Source of the DNA: Psococerastis gibbosa
Taxonomy: Eukaryota; Arthropoda; Insecta; Psocodea; Psocidae
Direction: 5' to 3'
NCBI GenBank assembly: GCA_963971405.1
Contig: OZ020485.1
Location: forward strand, 34,305,921 to 34,369,920
DNA: 64,000 bases
Shown here: positions 1 to 11,481 of the stretch, one piece after another
Layout of the letters: every line of letters begins with the position of its first letter
How positions within the stretch are numbered: the stretch's first letter is position 1
Made by a program: the position numbers and the translations under genes
Notes under the pieces: generated by a model
What the model saw: the letters and a program-made list of their open reading frames with translations, nothing else
Database searches by the model: none
What the model was told of the DNA's origin: nothing

Positions 1-2227
1 TTCATGAGCCAAATCTTAATTTTTCTGCTTTGTTATAATGAAGTAAAAAAATAAAAAGTCAACAAAAACAACTAATTTTGAGGTGCTCATTTTGTACGTA
101 GCATGTCCTCTTAAGGGATAAAAATTTGGACGAATGTCAATGTTTGCATTCGTATACGTATACTAGCTGCCATTGAGTATCATTGAAGATATATAACAAA
201 TAACAAAATATAATTATATGATGATATAATGGTAATATATAGGGCATACTGTGCAGGGCCGAGCGTGAGGCTCTAAGGGCGCCAACAGGGAGATTTTTTA
301 TTTTATTTGAGTAGATTATAATACAAGTGGAAAAGAGCGGAAAAACAACCATTCTGGCACCAAATGCAAAACGAAGCGTCGATACCCCCACAATGGCGAC
401 ATGAGGTGTGTAGGTAGCCCATTCTTTATGACTTGTGACTGTTATTCTCTGTTATGTACTGTATGTACCCTGCATCATTGAATTTCATTAATAATATAGT
501 AATTAATCATAATACGATCGTACAATCGTAATCGTACAATTTAATGGCTGCTGTAATTAATTAATATTCTTCGGCTTCACTGATGTTTTCTCGTCGACGA
601 TTTTTGCCCTGAAATTCATAATTTTCCCTTCAAATCAAAATTCAACAGAACATCCGAAAATTTTGCGATATGGAAGGGCATAACTTGTGTTGCGGGCGTG
701 GGTATACTAGCAGATAGGCTTGACATTTACATTAAAAATATGCAAATACTAGATATTGTACTATATAATAGGCTACAGGCCACAATACAGCACATTAATT
801 TTATTCCAATGGCGATTGAAGTTTCCTGTGAGACTTTGTTGGTTGGAGTATGACACTTTTCGAAGGAATAACAATTTAGTTTAATAACCGAAGGGTAAGG
901 TAGGCCTACCTTAGCCTAATAAATGCGTCTTTAACAATGGTTAAAAAAATTGAATCCCTGAAAAAAGCCATGGTATACGATATACAAATTTTTATATAAG
1001 TAGGTACAATACAGTCTATATGCACTGTTGCTCTACAATATCAAGGAAGCTAATTGTCTTGTTCGGAAAGGGGTGCTATTTTCTAGTCATTCTCTGAAGA
1101 ACTCCACCCCAATTAAGGTCCTAACGGTATATTTACAGAACTGAGAAATGAAAACAAAACGCAAATTTTCAAATTAACAATTAACCACGAGTCCACGATT
1201 GAGCGGAAAATTTACACACTCAGTTCATACTAGACAGTATTACAAGTAATTAATTAATAAATCAAAGTGACCACCTTTTTACATAAATATGCCTATGTGA
1301 AATACAAAAATTAGTTAATATCGGATGTGCAAGAAAAGTTTTCCTTTTTAATTGAATTCGAAGCAACTGGTTTGTTAATAATATTTTTATTATTATAATA
1401 ATAAGTTCTCAGTTGACCTAATATGGCTGGTCTGGCAATAGAACCTGCAGCCTAATTTGTAAGTGAAGACAAAAAGGCAAAAGTTTCATAATCTTCTTTT
1501 ATCCGTCTACAGGGACTACATCCCTTGATGGGCTTTGTACTACTTGACAACACGTCGACAGTACTCCAGTCATCTCGGTTTTGCAATACGTTCTATCTAT
1601 CGTCTGCGGACTCCCAAATCGCTGAGGTCGGTTTCTGATTCGCCCTTCGACCGGTTTCACCTATGAGTAAGCCTATACCATCCCCGACTCGAAGCTTTAT
1701 TTGCACGCAGCCACGCACATTGTCCAACTCTCAACGCTGCAGTGTGTCATAAAAGCCTTCATTGTAATTGGTAATACTGCGGCGCAAAGATGGAGGACCC
1801 CTTTTATAACAGACATCAACTGGAAAATGTTCCCCTAGCCAATGCCATATTTCTTCAGCCCTATTAAACGGAATTAAATTTGTTTTATGAGCTAAACTCT
1901 CATACGGGAGGGTCAATGAAGGAGATAAAATTCAAAATGGGTTTCATGAGATTCATACCCTTATACAACCCTCCTCCATTCTTGCTCATGTAATTTCCTT
2001 TTATTTCCGCCGTTTCTAATTTTACGAATTTCTCTCTTTCTGTCTTTAAATGGAGCTGGATTCATTTGTGACTCAATAAAATTTTGTAGCCTATAATGCA
2101 GTGAATTATGCTTTTCATTTTTATATGTGTGTAGTTTGACATCTGTCAACATAAGACTAAGCGTCAGGAAGCAGTTCCTTAAAACCTGCGTATGGAGTGT
2201 TTTATTATATACGAATGTGAAACGAGG
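1..2227. other. AT-rich stretch with no supported gene
   Basis: I see no exon-like ORF. The segment 1495-1715, read on the minus strand, resembles the degenerate tail of a LINE (ending in an AGAAGATTATG-type 3' sequence) but is too decayed to classify. The rest shows no recognisable structure. Confidence 0.5.
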
Positions 2228-2228
2228 A

Positions 2229-2410
2229 TCAAGGCCGTGCCCAGGTTTTGATTTCGGGGGAGGGGGGGGGCGGTCCAAAAACATTTTTACCTAATTTATT
2301 AATGAATTAATGGATGTATTCTTCAAACAATACAGGTTTACATAAGAAAATTTATTTCGGTGGGGGTCTGGACCCCTCGGACCACCCCCCTGGCCAAGGC
2401 CATGACCTGA
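2229..2410 (-). mobile_element. hAT-like MITE, GGCCGTGCCCAG ends, copy 1
   Basis: Reverse-complement relative of 5256-5429, sharing AAGGCCGTGCCCAGGTTTTG, ATTAATGAATTAATGGAT, ACAGGTTTACAT and TCTGGACCCC. It contains runs of G. The flanking octamers do not match, so the ends are decayed. Confidence 0.75.
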
Positions 2411-2427
2411 ACTATAGAAAATGAGGA

Positions 2428-2812
2428 ACGGAGGAGGCTTGAAGCGTTTGAAATGGGATGTCACAAAAGTATGCTTCGGATGAGCTGGAGGGACCACGTG
2501 ACCAATGAAAGAGTGCTAGAGGCTATTGGAGAAGAGAGACAGCTGCTACCTCACATAAAAAGTTGGAGAACGAAATGGGCAGGGCATGTAACTTATTAAG
2601 GCACGAAAATCTGGTATACACCATCGTTGAGGGCAACGAGAAAGGAACCAACAGAAGGAAGGAATTCATCGGTCAACTGAAGGAAGATGCAAGAGCTCGA
2701 ACGTAAGCCAAGAGCAGAAGAGGAAGGCGCAGGACTGAGAGAGTTGGAGGATGATATGCAGAGAGTTGCTGCCAACCAATCGTTGAGATTGTGACCTCAG
2801 AAGAAGAAAGGT
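2428..2812 (+). mobile_element. LINE RT-tail fragment (family A)
   Basis: The conceptual reading RRLEAFEMGCHKSMLRMSWR then DHVTNERVLEAIGEERQLL is the conserved post-palm tail of a non-LTR reverse transcriptase. Frameshifts follow. It ends in AGAAGAAGAAAGG, a typical A/G-rich 3' tail. Confidence 0.8.
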
Positions 2813-2834
2813 TAATATGCATTCAGGTTTTCTC

Positions 2835-3290
2835 TCTCTTCAAGTTACAGCCGGATGATGGCTGGTTGACAGCAACATATTGCAGCGATGTCTCCAGTCT
2901 CCGCGATTTTGACATGCCCTCTTCAGCTCCACATAGGACGTTATCCCCAAATCATTTTTAACTTGTTGGAGATATCCGTTTCGTGGCCGTCCCCGTCGAT
3001 TTACGCCTTCCATGGTCCCTTCAATGATGCAGCTGACTAAGTTATCATGCCGAAGTAGGTGTCCGATCCAGCGTGCCCTCCTAGTGGATATGGATGCAAC
3101 AAGGGTCCTTTTTTCATCTATTTGGGTTAGGGCTTCCTCATTAGTTACATGGTCTTGCCAAGGTATTCTCAAAATGCGGCAATAACACCACATTTCGAAT
3201 CCTTCTAGTTTCTTGACATATTTTACGCTTATGAACCATGTTTCACATTCATATAGTAGAATGCTCCACACAAGAGTCTTAAGGATTCTT
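2835..3290 (-). mobile_element. LINE RT-tail fragment (family A), long intact frame
   Basis: An open frame of over 140 codons: LLYECETWFISVKYVKKLEG, FEMWCYCRILRIPW, DHVTNEEALTQIDEKRTL, RRARWIGHLLRHDNL, VNRRGRPRNGYLQQVKNDL, ELKRACQNRGDWRHR. This is the classical C-terminal end of an endonuclease/reverse-transcriptase retrotransposon ORF2. The catalytic YADD region is missing, so the copy is 5'-truncated. Confidence 0.88.
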
Positions 3291-3329
3291 TTCCTGAGTC
3301 TGATATTTATATTATATCATGAAGTACTA

Positions 3330-3555
3330 CTTTTTATGGACCCAGGCCTACTTATAGGGGCCCATAGGTCCCTTGTCCAATGCCAACGACCTCATGGATG
3401 TCGGACATCATTTGTATTGTTTCCGTATGCATTTTTGGCCATTGGCAAAGTGGTATACGTTCTCGATATCAACCTACACCGGCTACCAGCGCTAATGGAC
3501 AAGCTGAGACAAGCTACGACTACCATTGACGCACTGAATAAGGCGAAAGCATGAC
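3330..3555 (+). repeat. Family-B dispersed repeat, best copy
   Basis: Starts CTTTTTATGGACCCAGGCCT and ends AGGCGAAAGCATGAC. Internal marks are CCCTTGTCCAATGCCAACGA, TTTCCGTATGCATTTTTGG, CAACCTACACCGGCTACCAG and ATGGACAAGCTGAGACAAGC. Short and non-coding, so non-autonomous. Confidence 0.85.
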
Positions 3556-3702
3556 ATAACCAAGTAAGGATACGATTCCTATTACAACATAAATAGGGTA
3601 CAGATTTTTTTTAAACAATATAGGGGCCGGAAAACATAATACATCTGACGGAAAATTTTCACATGATTTACACACTTTTACACTGGTCTAATGAATATTA
3701 TT

Positions 3703-4575
3703 GCTTTCCAATTTATACGTAGTATAAGGAAAGCTTTGTGACGGTCGAAATTTTCGATTCCGAGATTTCAACGGAAGGTCCCAGGAACCCAAAAAAGTGG
3801 TTTTTACGAAATGTCTGTCTGTCGCTCTGTCTGTCTGTATGTGTGTCTGTCTGTCTGTTCATCTATTTCCAGGCAAACTACTCGGCCGATTTTGATGAAA
3901 TTTTGCATATAGGTTCACAAAAATCATGCCTCGAGACCATTTTTTTTTTATTTTGGGCTAACTCAATTTGGGGGGGTTTTATTTTCAAAAAACTCAAAAA
4001 AAAACGTCCAAAAAAATTATTTATCCAAAATGGCTCCAACGATTTCTTTTAAATTCACATATCTTGTAGTCGTTGTTAATGGTAACAAAATGCGGGGGGT
4101 CGCTTGTCCCTTGATAGTTTGCTACTGGGGGTAAAAAAAATAAAAATAACTAAATTTTAATGAAAAATGACAAAAAAATAATTTTTCTGCTGTGAAACCT
4201 TTCCATCGATGATTTCTACCTTCAGGCATGTTTTAGGTGTTAAATTGAGTAACGAAACCGGACAGATTGCTTTCCCAAGAAAAGATTTGGTTTTGTGCAA
4301 AAAAATGTTTTTGAAAAAATGATAGAAAATTCACAGTCAAATGCATTGCGTGCCCTGCCATTATTGTTGTGTGGTAATTTGTTGGTCTGACCTATCTAGA
4401 ATTTACCTCACCTCCAGTGACGTCAGGTGGACAACCCACCCCCCCCCCCCCCCCCGAGATATCGGAAATTTAACTATAGGAAAATTATTTACCATGAAAG
4501 TACTCATTTCCTCTAGCTACTACTTGATAAATTAGAAAGCATGTTCAAGTAAACTCCGACCGGTTCTTTTAATTA
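3703..4575 (+). repeat. Family-A dispersed repeat, full-length copy
   Basis: About 870 bp from GCTTTCCAATTTATACGTAG to CCGGTTCTTTTAATT. It contains a TCTGTCTGTCTG microsatellite (3812-3860), the conserved GCCGATTTTGATGAAATTTT segment, A and T homopolymers, and a C-run of about 20 (4437-4457). An open frame spans part of it but is not kept in other copies. Confidence 0.85.
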
Positions 4576-5255
4576 GCTGGAAGGTTTTTATAGACCCAGG
4601 CCTACTTATAAGTTGGTGGCCCATAGGTCCCATTTTCAATGCCAACGATCCCGTGGATTTCGTAAAGTATTTGTATTGTTTCACTGAAAAAAATATTTCT
4701 TACACACGCTGTGTAAGCCGGGACTTGTTTGGATATTACCCAATAAAGTAAAGATTACCCAAATTTGTTTTAAACTAAGAGTAGCAATTGGTTTCCATCA
4801 ACAAAATGATATGTGTAAAGTCATTAGTGTAAGCATTACACAATGATAGGGTTCTACCAACCTATTTTGTGTAGGGTGACTATTTACACGAAACTAGTGT
4901 TAACGCAGGCCAAAAATTGGGTCAGTATTACTCGGTGTTCAGTGTACTTTCTAGCCGTGGGTATTGAGTAAATATCACACGAATAAAAGGGGCTGAAAAT
5001 ACAACGCTGCTATGTACCTTTTACAAAAATTGCGTTGGTGGCTGGAGTTGGGTAAAATCTGAACTATTTGGTTAATATGAGCACTAGAGAATGGTGTAAA
5101 TGTTAGTCTACAGTTTGTGTTAAAGTTGCAATGACTACTTGTGTTGTCATAGCCGCACCACTTGTGCTCCATATACGCGAATGCATATTTTTTTTTAGTC
5201 TACACAACCCTTAGGTGAAATCTACACGAACCTGTGATATACAGTATATCTGTAC

Positions 5256-5429
5256 ATGGCCGTCCCCAGAGGGGTGGTCCATGGGGTCCGGACCCCCCCC
5301 CCCCCCCCCGAAATAAATTCTTGTATGTAAACCTGTATGGTTTGAAAAATTTATCCATTAATTCATTAATAAATTACGTTAAAAAAAATTTGGACCCCTC
5401 CTGAAATCAAAACCTGGGCACGGCCTTGC
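5256..5429 (+). mobile_element. hAT-like MITE with 8-bp target duplication, copy 2
   Basis: 174 bp from ATGGCCGTCCCCAG to CTGGGCACGGCCTTGC. The octamer ATCTGTAC is present directly on both sides (5248-5255 and 5430-5437). A C-run of about 17 lies near the left end. Sister copy, inverted, at 2229-2410. Confidence 0.88.
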
Positions 5430-6809
5430 ATCTGTACTATTTATGCAGCGATATTTGTTCACTGCCAATCAAAGAATTGTCAGTTCGAGTCCCACACTTT
5501 CCTACATTATTGCCATATGCCTATTACCCTATTATATTAGTAGGTATCATGCCAATGATCATAGTCTAGGTATTGAGGAGAAGTCTCTACTTGCCAAGTT
5601 TATCAAAATCGGTTCATAATTACGTATTTTAAAGTGTTGTCAAAAACTGAGATAGGCAAAGGTGTACACGTAGGAATTTAGACTCATGGCCCGTCCCGTA
5701 TTAAACCTCATCAGTAGCCTAATACCCATGCCACTTGACCGCTGTGGCCAAAGTAGCTAATAATGAACAGTAAATTTACCATTTGTAGAGTTATAGGAGC
5801 TCATTTTGAAAGTCAACAGACTAGTCCTTTGATTTTCTTTTGAAAGACATAGGACCTAGGCTATGAAGCATGCAATATGTTACAATCACCTCTCAATATT
5901 GAACTTCTTACTAAATCGTGATTGAAATTTTCTTTTAACATTGTCTATGACTTCTATTGCTTTCATTGGTATGTCTACTATCAACTGATAACAATTTAAT
6001 TTGAATTTATACGTTAATCCTAAATGTTTACTTAACAAATTTGAATTCTGGCGGGAACGCTCTACACGGAGTTGTGTAAAATGTATACATTACATAAAAT
6101 TGATTGGAAGTTACACACATTTGTTTAAACATAAGCCCATCATTTGCAGAAATCACACGAAATCGAGTAAATTCTACACTACTTCTCAGTGTACAATTGA
6201 GACTAAATTTTATGACAATTTAGTGCATAAATGCATAAATTTTCCATGAAGTCGAACGACGGTCTCGCCCGTAATAGATCTACTGTATGTAGAATTTTCA
6301 AATTCTACATATCTAAAACATCCAAACGCGGCCATGTCAACGGCCTACTCCTATTTCAATCTCATATTTTAGACCCCCTCCCCTCATTCCCCTAGTAACG
6401 CAGTCTTGTAGCTTTGCCATGTAATTATAATAATATGTGGCGTATCACTGAGGACCCCCCCCCCCCCCAACTACCCCCATAATATCAGGGATATTAATAT
6501 ACATATTATTGTACATGATAACATTTAATAATAGCACGATGAAACGCAACAAACTACTGTTATTTGGCGAAAAACCGTTGAAATCTTAATACAAGTTGTG
6601 TAATGCTAACACAACTTGGATAGAATCCACGCGAGGGTCGTGTAAAATTTACAGCGGGGTGACACCTGCAAACCTGAAATACCGTTATACCCGCGATGCC
6701 TGAGCCCTGATGCTTCCCGGGCCTCTTCCCAGTCATTGAATGTCTATTAGCAAGTGCGGTAGCCGGTTGTCAAACTTTTGGACTTTATTTTCCTTCAGGT
6801 GTTTTTAGT

Positions 6810-7611
6810 TTCAGCGCAATTCAGTCAATGTTCGAAAAAATGGAGGGAGTAGTGCGATTAGATGGCGAGAAGTCAGGTTCGTTTGCCATGAAAAGAGGGG
6901 TAAAACAAGGGGACAGTTTAAGCCCACTATTATTCCTGATTTTTATGGATGAAGTAATGAAGACGTGCAAGGCAAGAACTGATCGATCGTTGGTCGGTTT
7001 GTGGCGACTTAGGCACGCGTACGTGTAAGCCCTTGCCTATGACGTAGTCCTAATAGCAGACTCTCCAGCAAAACTACAATTATCTGGGTACAGCAGTGAA
7101 CCAGACAGGCAAACACCAGACCGAAACCGAGTCCAAAATACAACAGCAAGGAGAACTCGAACGGAAGACAAAGACCAGAGTCCAACAAATCATCTTGGAG
7201 CCGATTCTCCTCTTTGGGAGCGAAAGCTGGACACCTACAACAAGTGACCTAAGTAAAATAAACGGGACTCAGATGAAGTGTCTAAGACGGATTGCTGGTC
7301 GAACAAGATGGAAACGAATCCGAAATGACCGCATCAGGCAAGACCTGCAAGTGGATTCCATAGAGAGAAGAAAGGAGAACAAGCAGTTGCAATGGTTCGG
7401 CCACGTTTAAAGGATGGACGAGAACAGGACCACCTGGAGATTGGCGGAAGAAAGGCCACAAGGAAGAAGAACCATCGGCAGACCGAGGACAACTCTCGAG
7501 GAAAGGATTGAACAACTCGCCGGAGCAAGATGGAAAACAATTGCCGAGCTCAAGGCTCAAGGGCCGAATTCAGGAAATGGCACTAAGGGGGGGGGGGGAG
7601 AAGAAGGAGAA
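6810..7611 (+). mobile_element. 5'-truncated LINE with 11-bp target duplication
   Basis: The direct repeat GTGTTTTTAGT flanks it (6799-6809, 7612-7622). The first frame reads KRGVKQGDSLSPLLFLIFMD, a reverse-transcriptase palm motif. Downstream frames read ILLFGSESWTPTTSDLSKIN, QMKCLRRIAGRTRWKRIRND, LQWFGHV and GRPRTTLEERIEQLA, the usual tail. The element ends in a G-run and an AGAAGGAGAA tail. Frameshifted and dead. Confidence 0.9.
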
Positions 7612-7676
7612 GTGTTTTTAGTGTGGCCTCTTCAAATTTAATGTAAAGTGAAAGTTTGTTAAGTTTAAAGTTCAAA

Positions 7677-7790
7677 ATGGATATATTTAGTTCTCCAAAT
7701 TTCGTGTCAGCATTGTTCTCTGATGGCGAAGACATGACAGAAGAAATGCTAAGAGTTGAACGACAACAAGAAATCCCTTTTGATAATTAC
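7677..7790 (+). CDS. Possible first coding exon of a transposon gene
   Basis: Starts ATGG after CAAA and reads MDIFSSPNFVSALFSDGEDM then TEEMLRVERQQEIPFDNY, ending at a donor-like G|GTAAAATG. About 290 bp on, GTGAAG then AATTTACC would continue in frame as EFTDETEWDSERNLRFGCYL before a stop near 8178. The acidic composition looks coding, but I recognise no family. It lies within the 4.2-kb element, so it may be a remnant of that element's own gene. Weakly supported. Confidence 0.3.
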
Positions 7791-8233
7791 GGTAAAATGT
7801 AATGCTTAGTTTTGTTCATTATATGTTATATGCCAATATATAAACTTGTATTCTTATTTGGTTTGTCTCAATCCTTCTTTTGTTTTGTATCAACTGTCGA
7901 ATATTATTCCTGATACATCGAATGGTTGACGTCACTTTCGTATTTTCCGGACGTGCAGCTAATGTTTGTGAGTGTAGAACTTTTACCTACATGATATGTT
8001 CGAGACATGCGAATGTCACTAAATTAGGCTGTTGTTGTTGTTATGTATGTATTTTGTTGTGTTTGTTCACAGTGTGAAGAATTTACCGATGAAACTGAGT
8101 GGGATAGTGAAAGAAACCTGCGGTTTGGGTGTTACTTGCCTTACTTAAAAAAAAACTCCCTATTCGTGACTGCCAAATGAAATGGAAATAACTTTGAAAA
8201 AAAATCGCGAATAATCAGTTTTTAATGAGAAGA

Positions 8234-8415
8234 TGGACCGTAGGACCTTTGCCTTGGTGGCGTTCAGTTGTTAGCTTTTTATAAATTATTCAGAATATGT
8301 AATTAACGTTAGACCCGCTAAATTTATTTGAGGCTCTAACGTTAATTACAAATGCTGAATAATTTATAAAAAGCTAACAACTGAACGTCACCATGGTAAC
8401 CGCCCTACGGTACAT
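8234..8415. mobile_element. 182-bp hairpin MITE
   Basis: The arms are nearly perfect for about 60 bp around an 18-bp loop: CGTTCAGTTGTTAGCTTTTT, ATAAATTATTCAG and TAATTAACGTTAG have exact inverted partners. The outermost CCGTAGG and CCTACGG also pair. Non-coding. Confidence 0.88.
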
Positions 8416-9050
8416 CTCTTGAGTAAGCTAGGTGCAACCCTAACCGAGGTTACCAGTAACACCCAACGCCTTCTGTAAATTCTACACAACGTGTGTTCAA
8501 ATCCAACCCAATGCATATATATTGCTGTGTTACAACCACACAATAAGGTCGGCTAGATTTTACCCAAGTAGTTGAGTAGCATGAACCCAAACAGGTAGCC
8601 TAAACTAGATAGTACTCAAATAGTTGGGTAGAAGATACACATGTCGTATGTTTCAATCTACATAAGAGTTGTGTAAAATAAACACAGATAATTTAGTAAG
8701 CATTACTCAATCACATTTACACAACTAGTGTAATTTTTACCAAACTTGTATGGGTAATATCTATCCCAATTATTGTAACAATTACTCTACGTATTTAACA
8801 CAACTCATTTAGTAGGATTTACACCCTATTCGTGCCGTCCAAAAGTTACACGAAATTTCGTGTTGCAGTAAGCCCTGTCGGGTTATATTTACAGTAAAAT
8901 TTTTTGAGTGTTCCATATGAATTTTTAGTCTTCGGCAAACTGGTTTATATGTTTTCGATGGCAACCTACACCGGCTACAAGCGATAATGGACAAGCTGAG
9001 ACAAGCTTATACCAATGGCGCAATGAAGCAGGCGAAAGCATGACTTAAGT

Positions 9051-9766
9051 CAGCAGCGTAGCCAGAAAATTTTTTTGGGGGGTGTCCAGGTTTCATGCAA
9101 CATCAATACATAAAGTTTGCCCGCTTACGATAGGTTTTCGAATGGGGTGGCGTTTCATTTGGCGTCCCCCCCCCCCCCCCGTATTTCGTAAAATAGTATA
9201 AAAATAGGTAAATCGTTCTCATGGACGTACTTGTAATTAGGGTCATTATCTTAATTTCTTAATCACCGAGAGGTCAGGGGGCCAAAGGGGGGCCCGGGGG
9301 TCACCCCCGGGGAAAGTGTTTGAAAAAAAATAGGCTTGAAATTGTAGAGTTTTACACATTTTGATGTATATGCGTCTCGCAACGTATTCTAATAATGTTT
9401 AGGTTTTACAGCCGAAGAATAGTTGACTCACTGCAAGAAAGAGGGGCCTGAGGGTCTCCCCCGGGGGAATTATTTTGAAAAAGAATAGGCCCAAAACAGT
9501 GGAATTTACGTACTTTGAAAGCAGTTATGTTTATATGTTACATGTGAAGAATATTGCAGCTAACAAGAGGGGCCCCGGGGAATGTTTCTTAAAAGGCCTG
9601 AAATAGTTGGGCGGTAAAAAAAATTTGATTTTGGAGACGATAACTTTGTTATAAAAATTGGAAACAGGGAGCCGGGGTCTCCCCGGGCAATTTTTTAAAA
9701 TAAATATCTGAAAAATTTGCTGTTTTGCTAAAACAAATTGCCCCCCCCCCTTTGGCTACGCCACTG
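9051..9766. mobile_element. hAT element with CAGTGGCGTAGCCA-type ends
   Basis: The left end CAGCAGCGTAGCCA and the right end TGGCTACGCCACTG are inverted. Flanking octamers ACTTAAGT and ACTCAAGT differ at one position, fitting an 8-bp hAT duplication. The interior has four degenerate repeats of a GC-rich block (variants of GGGGCC...CCCCGGGG) followed by an A-rich stretch. No transposase. A partial relative lies at about 13799-14000. Confidence 0.85.
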
Positions 9767-9774
9767 ACTCAAGT

Positions 9775-10609
9775 TCTGTAAGTTGCAAGCTACATAGCGA
9801 CGATTGGTATGATTCAGAACGAGGAAGTAAATTGCTGAAATGAAGCAGCCAAACGATGGCATTAAAATGGTAGATGTAAGGTTACTATGGAAACGGGATG
9901 AAAGGATCCCCTCTCATACGGCTACAAAATCATGATGGCGGCAGCATCTGCGATTTTTGTATCGATTAAGCTAATATGGCTTCTTTTTTGCCAATGGCTG
10001 TCTTTTCATCAATGGCTGTTTTTTCATGAATGGCTGTTTGGGTTTTAATTCTTTGTAATCCATTTTTTATACTGCAGGGCATTTCTGATTATATTCCTAT
10101 TTTAACAAAGGCCTGATCTTCTCAACACAATGTAGGTAGGCTACAGGTTCTAGGCTCTAATACCGTAGGTAAATATCCACTAATCATTCATTACAATAAG
10201 TTAATCACAAAATTTCAGATTTTCAGCTTTTTTGTGTAGTAGGTATAGCAGTAGGTTTAAGTTCCTTTGTTGCAAACAAAGTAGGCCCTAACTCAATTAT
10301 TCCTAAAACAAAACCGGCAAGCTTTGGCATCTCAATAACGTACTTCGCAAAGTGGCACCATGTACAGTATGTAATAGATCATCGGTAAATAATTGTCCTA
10401 GGATGAAATTTCGGACGTCTCTAGTTTCCCTATCCCGACGCACTGAATTGATCGATGGGACCATTGCATCGTCAAAAAAGGGCAGCCCCAATATACTACA
10501 ACACAGTAGTGGCAGGGTAAGAAATTTATTGGGCTATAAATTATCCATAATTTCTTTAAAAAATCTTTTTATTAAAAACCCAAATTTTACTTGGGAAAAC
10601 AAACAGCCT
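9775..10609. other. AT-rich stretch, no gene or repeat recognised
   Basis: Contains a short run of ATGGCTG-type direct repeats at about 9993-10040 (AATGGCTGTCTTTTCATCAA, AATGGCTGTTTTTTCATGAA). Otherwise I see nothing. Confidence 0.45.
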
Positions 10610-10895
10610 GTTCGGTTTTGTTACTCTATTTAACATCTAAAACATACCTGAAAGTAGAATGGGCCCACCCCACAGAAAAATTATTTTTCTGACATTTTTC
10701 ATGAAAATTTACTCTTTTTTATTTTTTTGCCCCCAGAAGAAAATTATCATGGGGCATCCTAACTTATTGGATTCTGTTTGCATTAAAAAACTACTACAGC
10801 ATATGTGAATTTAAAAGAAAACGTAGGAGCCGGTTTCGATGAGAATTAATTTTTTTAGCCTTTGTTTTTTAAGGGCAAAACCCCCAAAATTGAGT
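10610..10895 (-). repeat. Family-A dispersed repeat, 3' fragment
   Basis: Reverse complement of the second half of family A: AACATCTAAAACATACCTGA, TTTTTTTGCCCCCAGAAG, AATTATCATGGGGCA, CCCCCAAAATTGAGTT. Confidence 0.75.
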
Positions 10896-11086
10896 TCTAC
10901 ATTGTGATTTTTTCTTTCTCATGTTTATTGTGTGCTGTTTCCCTCCTTTTTATGATTTTTTTAGCGATTTTAACACAACTTACTCCTACAGATTCTGCGA
11001 TTCTAACATACAGTATATAACTGCACCTGTTCAATACCTTGATGACTCTTATCTGTACTTGGTTAAGTGATGCTTCCGCCTGTTTC

Positions 11087-11275
11087 ATTCTGTCAAATAG
11101 TAAGCTTGTCTCAGCTTGTCCATTATCGCTTGTAGCCGGTGCAGGTTGACATCGAGAACGTATACGGTATTCCAGTTTGCCAATGGTCAAAACTTCACAT
11201 GGAAACAATGCAAATAATGTCCCATGGTGCCGTTGGCATTGGACGAAGGCCTGGGTCCATAAAAAGTCCTTAAAA
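11087..11275 (-). repeat. Family-B dispersed repeat, minus copy
   Basis: Reverse complement of the family-B marks: GCTTGTCTCAGCTTGTCCAT, TTGTAGCCGGTGCAGGTTGA, GGCATTGGACGAAGGCCTGG and GTCCATAAAAAGTCC. Confidence 0.82.
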
Positions 11276-11481
11276 AATTACTAATACTCACTAGTTTGAC
11301 ATTTTATTTAAAAGAAATTTTGTTTTTAAAATTATTGCAAACTTTTCGGGTGCAGGAGGGTTCGATACCACTAACCCCTACATCTGTCAACGGCCCTATC
11401 GATCCTTGACATGTGCTGTGAAATGTATTCCGCAGATCAAAGTTCGCAAATATGTTTTATTTTATTTAATGCACCCAAACG

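Larger units (their letters stand above)
4682..8910. mobile_element. 4.23-kb insertion with CACTGAAAAAAT / ATTTTTTGAGTG ends
   Basis: The left end CACTGAAAAAAT and the right end ATTTTTTGAGTG are inverted repeats with one mismatch. They lie exactly at the break in the family-B copy, with an overlap of TT. Both subterminal zones (4690-5230 and 8470-8890) are full of short degenerate units of the form TTTACACAA...GTGTAA or TTACCCAA...TTGGGTAA. The interior contains later insertions (hAT MITE, LINE, hairpin). No transposase was recognised, so autonomy and superfamily are unknown. Confidence 0.72.
4584..9045 (+). repeat. Family-B dispersed repeat split by a 4.2-kb insertion
   Basis: The first half (4584-4681) matches family B up to TTGTATTGTTT. 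The second half resumes at 8911 with TTCCATATGAATTTTTAG and runs to GGCGAAAGCATGAC at 9043. Other family copies are continuous across this point, so the intervening 4,229 bp are an insertion. Confidence 0.88.

Noticed and set aside
47..1490. Possible promoter or gene at the window start
   Set aside because: Only short AT-rich frames without splice signals or codon structure.
10897..11208. Minus-strand frame of 103 codons
   Set aside because: Half of it lies in a family-B repeat copy, and the remainder has no coding character.
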